A stretch of DNA of 10,695 nucleotides, from assembly GCA_003551325.1 (NCBI GenBank), contig PUMK01000052.1:1-10695 (forward strand). The letters run 5' to 3'. The DNA is from Candidatus Acetothermia bacterium (GTDB lineage: Bacteria > Bipolaricaulota > Bipolaricaulia > Bipolaricaulales > Bipolaricaulaceae). Of this stretch, positions 6,388-10,695 are shown piece after piece. Positions within the stretch are counted from its first letter, which is position 1. Each line of letters begins with the position of its first letter. Made by a program: the position numbers and the translations under genes. The notes beneath the pieces were generated by a model that was not told the DNA's origin, did not search any database, and saw only the letters and a program-made list of their open reading frames with translations.

Positions 6388-7455
6388 GTGCGGACGACAG
6401 CATGGCTCGTAGCATTGTTTGCGGGGATCGCGCTTCTGGGTACGGCAGCACCACAGCTAGAACTCGTTGAAGTGCGTTACGAGTTCGGCGAGGTGGTCGA
6501 CGGCATCTACGTCATGCAGACCTTCACCATCACCAACACGGGTGACGAGGTGCTCAGGTTCACCGAGGAACCGATCGGTCGCATCGAGGATCCGCCGAGC
6601 CTGTGCCCCTGCGTGGAGGGAACCTTGCCTGCGCGCACGCTGGAGCCGGGCGGCTCGCTTGAGATGCTCGTCACCTTCGAGTCCACCGGGTACGCTGGCC
6701 AAGAGCTCACCCTGCTCGCTGAGATCCACAGCAACGACCCCCAGAACCCCATCGTCAACGCGCGCCTCAAAGGTGCGGTCCTTCCCCGTGAGGCTCACCA
6801 AGGAAGCGCCTACCAGCTCTACCGCGGTCTGCGGTTGGTGGTCGACCTGCGGGAGCCCGACGCACTTGAGGACGGCAAGATTGTGGGATCGATGAACATC
6901 CCCTACGCGGAGCTGCCCGAGCTGCTCGACACGCTACCCAAGGACATCGTGTACTACCTGTACGATGACGACGGCTCCAAGGCTGCGGAGGCGGCGCAGA
7001 AGATGCAAGACGCCGGCTTCATCGGCGCGATGTCGATCAGCGGCGGACTCGTCGGCTGGTGGGATGCGGTGGGCGACCTTCTGTTCCAGCGCCCCGATGG
7101 TCAGGCTCCTACACCGCCATCAGGGACGCCCCACACCGGGCGCTATGCCACTACCCCCAACCGTGTGCTGCGTTCGTACAACCTCATCGTGGACATCCGC
7201 ACGGAGGAATCGTTCGCTGAGGGGCACATCCCCGGAGCGCTGCACATGCCTGCCGAGGAGGTCTTGGCGTGGGCCGCACAGGTCCCCGGCCTGGATCAAC
7301 TCCCGTCCAACGCTGATGTCAAGATCTGGGTCGTCGATGACGGTACGGGCGATGCCTGCCGCCTGGCGGAGGAACTGCAGGCTGAGGGCTTCACAACGGC
7401 ACTGAGCGTGCTCGGCGGGTTCGAGCAGTGGGAGCTACGTTATGAAAGTTGGTAA
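6388..7455 (+). CDS. Exported DUF1573 protein with two inactive-looking rhodanese domains (paralogue 1)
   Basis: 355 aa, no gene name known to me. Seen: signal peptide (residues 1-20, MRTTAWLVALFAGIALLGTA). A DUF1573-type immunoglobulin-like beta domain follows (about 25-131), with CPC at 73-75 in the position of the family's Cys-Gly-Cys motif, then PGGSLEMLVTFESTGYAG. Two rhodanese-like domains follow (about 140-235 and 260-352), each keeping the VDLRE/VDIRT opening, a 'GxxxGAxxxP'-like turn and a terminal GG..WW/GG..QW. The catalytic loop, normally Cys-x-x-Gly after a beta strand, reads Asp193-Asp-Asp-Gly in the first domain and Asp317-Asp-Gly in the second. Sulfurtransferase activity is therefore unlikely; a binding or structural role in the envelope is the simplest inference. 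The GTG start is fixed by AAGGAGG 9 nt upstream. It is followed after 39 bp by a paralogue on the same strand, so they are probably co-transcribed. Confidence 0.85.
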   Translation: MRTTAWLVALFAGIALLGTAAPQLELVEVRYEFGEVVDGIYVMQTFTITNTGDEVLRFTEEPIGRIEDPPSLCPCVEGTLPARTLEPGGSLEMLVTFESTGYAGQELTLLAEIHSNDPQNPIVNARLKGAVLPREAHQGSAYQLYRGLRLVVDLREPDALEDGKIVGSMNIPYAELPELLDTLPKDIVYYLYDDDGSKAAEAAQKMQDAGFIGAMSISGGLVGWWDAVGDLLFQRPDGQAPTPPSGTPHTGRYATTPNRVLRSYNLIVDIRTEESFAEGHIPGALHMPAEEVLAWAAQVPGLDQLPSNADVKIWVVDDGTGDACRLAEELQAEGFTTALSVLGGFEQWELRYESW

Positions 7456-7494
7456 GGGCGGCGACCTGACCCCGGTTACCCAAGGAGGATACCT

Positions 7495-8595
7495 GTGTTG
7501 AGGAAGATCACGCTAGCCATGCTGCTGGTACTTGTGCCCCTGGTGGGCGTGGCAACGCCCAGACTCACGGTCGACCGCGAACTCTACGAAGCGGGAGAGG
7601 TTGTCCAGGGCGTGTTTGTCGATCATACGTTCGTACTGCGCAACAGCGGTACGTCCACGCTCCAGATCCAAAGCGTGCGGGTCAACTACCCCTGCTGCGC
7701 CACGCTCAACCCCAGGCTCGCCAACACCAGGCTGGCACCGGGGGACTCCACGGAACTCAACGTACGGTTCCGCACAGCCGGCTACGCCTCACGTCGTCAA
7801 CCGATCGACGTGGTGACCACCGTCAGCGCGGGCACCACCCAAGTGTCGTTCACACTCAGGGTCTACGTGCGGGCTACCGAAGCGGACATCCAGCACCGCA
7901 CACCTACAGAGCTCCCCTCCGACATCGCCCGGTCACCCCGGGATCTCTCCAACGCCTTCTACCTCCTGATCGACGTGCGGGACCAGCGGGACTACCGTTC
8001 GGGTCACCTATTGGGGGCGCTGAACATCCCCAGTACCGAGCTCGTGCAACGGGTCGATGACCTGCCGCGGAACAAGCCCATCTACGTCTACGACGATACC
8101 GGTGCGTGGTCCACACAAGCGGTGAACACACTCCGCGCTCACGGCATCGATGCCCGGGCGATCGCCGGGGGCCTTGTGCGCTGGCAAGAGGACCTCGGGC
8201 AGTCGCTCTTCAACTGGAGCAACGTGATCTCGATCCCCACCCCGCGTGGCACCCCCTACAGCGGGTCCAACGCCGTACCCCCCCTCCAGGTGGCCCGGAA
8301 CCATATGGTGATTCTCGACGTTCGCTCATCCGACGCGTTCGCCCGAGGACACTTGCCCGGCTCGGTGAACGTGGCGCCCGACGAGATCAGCGCATGGGCC
8401 CGCTACCTTCCCCAATCGAGGGAGCTTCCCAGCGGTGCGAACCTCACGGTCTGGGTGATCGATGAAGACGGTACCCAAGCATGCTCGCTGGCCCAAGAAC
8501 TTCGAAACGCGGGCCACGAAAAGGCTTCTTGTGTTGAGGGTGGAATCGACGGGTGGATCGCGGCGTTTGGCCGCTCCCTGTTGTGGGTTCCCTAG
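7495..8595 (+). CDS. Exported DUF1573 protein with two inactive-looking rhodanese domains (paralogue 2)
   Basis: 366 aa, same architecture as the preceding gene, hence a tandem duplication. Seen: signal peptide (MLRKITLAMLLVLVPLVGVA). The DUF1573-like domain (about 22-127) has CC at 67-68 followed by LAPGDSTELNVRFRTAGY. The first rhodanese domain (about 150-237) has LLIDVRDQRDYRSGHLLGA, then YDDTG where Cys is expected (Asp200 or Asp201). The second (about 268-360) has ILDVRSSDAFARGHLPGS and DEDG (Asp323) at the loop. A Cys seven residues past that Asp (Cys330) has a counterpart in paralogue 1 (Cys324). Identity between the two proteins is clear in motif order but low overall, so the duplication is old. 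Start: GTG 7495 with AAGGAGG (7482-7488) 6 nt upstream; TTG 7498 at 9 nt is an alternative. The leader (CGGTTACCCAAGGAGG) resembles that of paralogue 1 (CGGTAACCAAGGAGG). Confidence 0.85.
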   Translation: MLRKITLAMLLVLVPLVGVATPRLTVDRELYEAGEVVQGVFVDHTFVLRNSGTSTLQIQSVRVNYPCCATLNPRLANTRLAPGDSTELNVRFRTAGYASRRQPIDVVTTVSAGTTQVSFTLRVYVRATEADIQHRTPTELPSDIARSPRDLSNAFYLLIDVRDQRDYRSGHLLGALNIPSTELVQRVDDLPRNKPIYVYDDTGAWSTQAVNTLRAHGIDARAIAGGLVRWQEDLGQSLFNWSNVISIPTPRGTPYSGSNAVPPLQVARNHMVILDVRSSDAFARGHLPGSVNVAPDEISAWARYLPQSRELPSGANLTVWVIDEDGTQACSLAQELRNAGHEKASCVEGGIDGWIAAFGRSLLWVP

Positions 8596-8644
8596 ACGGG
8601 ATCACAGCACGGCGGCGCGCCCTGCCCACACGAGCTTACCCCCA

Positions 8645-8668
8645 CCCCACGGCGTGAGCCCCGTGGGG
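8645..8668. terminator. Hairpin downstream of the paralogue pair
   Basis: CCCCACGG (8645-8652) pairs perfectly with CCGTGGGG (8661-8668) around an 8-nt loop. It lies 49 nt past the stop of the second paralogue, in the gap between convergent genes. There is no U-run. Confidence 0.4.
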
Positions 8669-8676
8669 CGGTGGCA

Positions 8677-8709
8677 AGGCTGCCCGGCCACATCTGGACC
8701 GGGCAGCCT
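8677..8709. terminator. Strong 11-bp hairpin between convergent genes
   Basis: AGGCTGCCCGG (8677-8687) pairs perfectly with CCGGGCAGCCT (8699-8709), 11-nt loop. It sits between the rhodanese-like gene and the convergent SAM-enzyme gene and could stop transcription from either side. Neither strand shows a U-run, so it departs from the textbook intrinsic terminator. Confidence 0.5.
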
Positions 8710-8735
8710 CGGCCGGAGGTCAGGCATGCGCGTGG

Positions 8736-9656
8736 CTAGTCAGCCTTCTCCACACGGATCTCCGTGCCAACCTCCGCTTCCCAGCGGTCCTCGGCACTTC
8801 CCCAGTTCACAGCGATGGACAGGGCATCGCGGCTGGAGATGTAGACGAGGTCATCCCCGACGGGGACGTCACCGTACGTGTAGACGAGCGGTACATCGTC
8901 CGTGATGTCACCGACGGTAACACGGAGCGTGTCACCAACCGTGAACCCAGCCTCGTCGATCAGGTCACGGTAGATGTTCGACCCTAGGTTTCCGTACTGG
9001 TCGATGACCAGCACCTCACCGATGAGGACACCGTCCTCGATGGTGGCAACCCCCATCTCGAGGAGCACCGGATCGGTCACCTCGGGGCCGACCATGGTGA
9101 CGCTACGGCCGGCAGCAAGATGAGCGGCGGTGGGCGTGAAGATGTCACGGCCGTGGAACGTGTGCGACCGCGGCCCGGGCCGCATGAAGTCCTCGTTCGT
9201 GATGTGGTAGATCCCCTTGACCCCTTCCAGGATGAACGGGGTGAAGAGACCGTTGTCCGGACCGACGAAGAACTTGTCGTCCTCCGTATGAACGACGATC
9301 GGTCTTCGCTCCGTTCCCACACCCGGATCGACGACCGCCACGAACACGGTACCTGAGGGGAACTCACGCGCCGCGGCGCGGAGAATCTCGATAGCGTCAG
9401 GCCCGAGCTGGAAGGGCGGAACGTCGTGCGTCAGGTCAACAAGCGTGGCCTCGGGGAAGATGGAAAGGGCCACACCCTTCACCGCACCCACGTAGAAGTC
9501 GCTCGTCCCCCAGTCGGTGTAGAACACCATGATGCCATTGGTATCCCGTTGTGCTGGGCTGCGGGCCGCTGCCATCGGGGCGGTGAGCACCACGCCCAAG
9601 GCTACGACGACGAGCAACATCGCCAGTCGCTGTCCAGTCTTCTTCGCTACTCCCAT
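8736..9656 (-). CDS. Exported SAM hydroxide adenosyltransferase (DUF62 / chlorinase-fluorinase fold)
   Basis: Family members hydrolyse S-adenosylmethionine to adenosine and methionine by activating water; a few relatives are halogenases. Seen, in 306 aa: FYTDWGTSDFYVG (Asp48), VVDPGVGTERRPI (Asp110, Arg117), GPDNGLFTP (134-136 DNG), HTFHGRDIFTP (His168) and, opening the C-terminal beta domain, IDQYGNLGSN (219-223). The Asp110/Arg117/His168 set matches in order and spacing the water-activating Asp-Arg-His triad described for archaeal members. Odd: a convincing signal peptide (KK…R, then hydrophobic residues 11-28, AAA cleavage site near 31) precedes the enzyme, whereas typical members begin directly at the TDFG strand. 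Start: GGAGGAGG (9670-9663) lies 6 nt from ATG 9656; two in-frame TTG codons just upstream are less likely. It is convergent with the rhodanese-like pair and divergent from the thioredoxin-like gene. Confidence 0.9.
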   Translation of the reverse strand: MGVAKKTGQRLAMLLVVVALGVVLTAPMAAARSPAQRDTNGIMVFYTDWGTSDFYVGAVKGVALSIFPEATLVDLTHDVPPFQLGPDAIEILRAAAREFPSGTVFVAVVDPGVGTERRPIVVHTEDDKFFVGPDNGLFTPFILEGVKGIYHITNEDFMRPGPRSHTFHGRDIFTPTAAHLAAGRSVTMVGPEVTDPVLLEMGVATIEDGVLIGEVLVIDQYGNLGSNIYRDLIDEAGFTVGDTLRVTVGDITDDVPLVYTYGDVPVGDDLVYISSRDALSIAVNWGSAEDRWEAEVGTEIRVEKAD

Positions 9657-9662
9657 CAACAA

Positions 9663-9670
9663 CCTCCTCC
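9663..9670 (-). promoter_or_regulatory. Ribosome binding site deciding the DUF62 start
   Basis: GGAGGAGG on the minus strand, 6 nt before ATG 9656. It favours that ATG over the two in-frame TTG codons between them (9662 and 9659), which would be too close to the site. Confidence 0.75.
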
Positions 9671-9706
9671 AAGCGGCTGATTGGGGGCACTAAGGCACCC
9701 CACAGA

Positions 9707-9736
9707 ACCCTAGCATGTTGTGGTTCCTCATGACAA
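9707..9736 (-). promoter_or_regulatory. Candidate promoter of the exported DUF62 gene
   Basis: On the minus strand: TTGTCA (9736-9731, five of six to consensus), an 18-nt spacer, and TAGGGT (9712-9707) preceded by TGC, an extended -10 form. The -10 itself is weak (TA and final T only). It would give a leader of about 45 nt. Confidence 0.35.
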
Positions 9737-9753
9737 ACATTCGAAATCCCGTC

Positions 9754-9780
9754 GACAGGCCGATCGCAGCATCGCCTGTC
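9754..9780. promoter_or_regulatory. Inverted repeat in the divergent intergenic region
   Basis: GACAGGC (9754-9760) and GCCTGTC (9774-9780) form a perfect 7-bp inverted repeat, extended inward by GAT/ATC (9762-9764 and 9771-9773) with one bulged base. It lies about 18 bp upstream of the candidate DUF62 -35 and 170 bp before the thioredoxin-like gene. It could be an operator or an RNA hairpin; nothing further identifies it. The rest of the 9781-9949 gap shows only weak promoter-like matches. Confidence 0.35.
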
Positions 9781-9949
9781 ACCCGGAGCCTCATCACGCC
9801 GAGTCCCACCAGCCCTGGTCACCGCTCTCCCACGCACACCAAGCCACTCATCGCTTGCAGGAGGCGCGTACAGCGACGATCATAGACCCCGAAAGCGCGG
9901 GGCGCTCGCCAACGCTGGACCCGCGTTCGTGTCTTTCAAAGGGGGATAG

Positions 9950-10695
9950 GTGAAGCGGACTACTTGGTGCGCACTGCTCATCATGATGCTCTCCCTGACA
10001 CCGGTGGCCTTCTCCAACACGGACACCGGCGTCGAGGCGTTGTACTTCTACGAACTCGGCTGCCCCGACTGCGCCTTCATCGAGGACGTCCTCGCTGACC
10101 TCCGTGCTGACTACCCAGAGTTCACCGTCACCAAGCACGACATCCACGCACCCATGGGGCGCAGCCTGCTCCAGCGGCTCCTGTCGGCCTACGACGCCGA
10201 TTTGGGCCCCGTACCCATGGTGTTCGTCGGGGACGTGGCTATGGTGGGGACGATGTTCTACGGCCTCGACGACGAACCGCAAGCTTACCGCGGACCGGCG
10301 CAGGGAATCGCTCTGGAACGGGCTGTGGATCGGGCCGTGGCGGACGACGCCCCATCGCCGCTTACGCACCTTCCCGATACGGCCACGGACCTGATCCTGT
10401 TCGTGCGCCCAGGGGAACCCGACAGCGACCAGCTGGAGGCCCTGGCCACGGAGCTGGTGGAACGCTTCCCCCAACTGGGCGTTCAGCGCCTCGACATCAC
10501 CGATCCGGATAACGAACGCACCTTCAGCCGCCTGCAGCGGATGCACGAGGCGCCAGGGGATCCGCCCGCGTTGTTCGTGGGGGATACGGCACTCGTGGAC
10601 GGCAAGCTGTACGTTGGCCGGCAGGCACCGCAGACGTTCGCGTTCACGGAGGACGACCGGGAGCGTCTGGAAGCGCAGATCACCCGCGCCGTGGA
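9950..10695 (+). CDS. Exported thioredoxin-like protein, CPDC motif, tandem Trx repeats (3' end cut off)
   Basis: At least 248 aa, open to the window edge with no stop. Seen: signal peptide (MKRTTWCALLIMMLSLTPVAFS). The first thioredoxin/glutaredoxin-like unit has the strand LYFYEL, the redox motif GCPDC (Cys38, Cys41) and a cis-Pro-like GPVPMVFVGD (86-95). A second, similar unit starts near 148 (LILFVRPGEP) and has a matching PPALFVGD strand, but no Cys in the loop where CxxC would stand. Outside the membrane such proteins usually reduce or form disulfides. Related small Cxx C domains are sometimes fused to or followed by DsbD/CcdA-type membrane electron carriers, so the unseen 3' part is worth checking. 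Start: GTG 9950 with AAAGGGGG immediately upstream. It is divergent from the exported SAM enzyme. Confidence 0.75.
   Translation, partial: MKRTTWCALLIMMLSLTPVAFSNTDTGVEALYFYELGCPDCAFIEDVLADLRADYPEFTVTKHDIHAPMGRSLLQRLLSAYDADLGPVPMVFVGDVAMVGTMFYGLDDEPQAYRGPAQGIALERAVDRAVADDAPSPLTHLPDTATDLILFVRPGEPDSDQLEALATELVERFPQLGVQRLDITDPDNERTFSRLQRMHEAPGDPPALFVGDTALVDGKLYVGRQAPQTFAFTEDDRERLEAQITRAV

Noticed and set aside
9848..10546. Minus-strand open frame (232 codons) at the right end
   Set aside because: It is antisense to the thioredoxin-like gene, which has a signal peptide, CPDC motif and ribosome site; the antisense protein has no recognisable features.
1..10695. CRISPR array, tRNA or rRNA
   Set aside because: I saw no regularly spaced direct repeats, no cloverleaf with a TTCRA-type arm, and no rRNA signature on either strand by eye.

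Overview
This GC-rich bacterial window has no rRNA or tRNA that would settle its taxonomy. Gene content ([NiFe]-hydrogenase maturation factors, several exported proteins, GTG starts, possible leaderless promoters) suggests an anaerobic or hydrogen-metabolising bacterium. A candidate-phylum bacterium such as Bipolaricaulota/Acetothermia is my guess from general style only, and I hold it loosely.

Left end (1-2380): the window opens almost exactly at the 5' end of a group II intron (GTGCG at 2). It runs through a ribozyme leader and a 492-residue intron-encoded reverse transcriptase/maturase to recognisable domains V and VI, ending near 1925. The RT active site reads YLDD instead of the usual YADD. 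About 460 bp of mostly non-coding DNA follows, holding a strong hairpin terminator and a possible tiny Lys/Pro-rich peptide gene on the minus strand.

Middle (2386-6244): hypF (minus), alanine racemase (plus) and hypA (minus). HypF and HypA build the nickel-iron active site of [NiFe] hydrogenase (cyanide ligand synthesis and nickel delivery). No hydrogenase subunit is in view. Alanine racemase supplies D-alanine for peptidoglycan; it diverges from hypF, and its 3' end overlaps the 3' end of hypA by 164 bp. The hypF and hypA promoter candidates lie so close to their start codons that the transcripts may be leaderless.

Right (6388-10695): four predicted exported proteins. Two tandem paralogues share the same architecture: signal peptide, DUF1573-type beta domain with a Cys pair, then two rhodanese-like domains. 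In all four rhodanese domains the catalytic cysteine position is occupied by aspartate. Two hairpins end this pair. Next comes a minus-strand SAM hydroxide adenosyltransferase (DUF62, chlorinase/fluorinase fold) with a clear signal peptide, which is odd because its known substrate is cytoplasmic. Divergent from it, a secreted thioredoxin-like protein begins (CPDC motif plus a second, Cys-less thioredoxin-like repeat) and runs off the right edge.

The most novel material is this right-hand envelope cluster, especially the duplicated DUF1573 plus double pseudo-rhodanese proteins. A shared role in extracytoplasmic thiol/sulfur or redox chemistry is an inference from the folds, not something the sequence proves.
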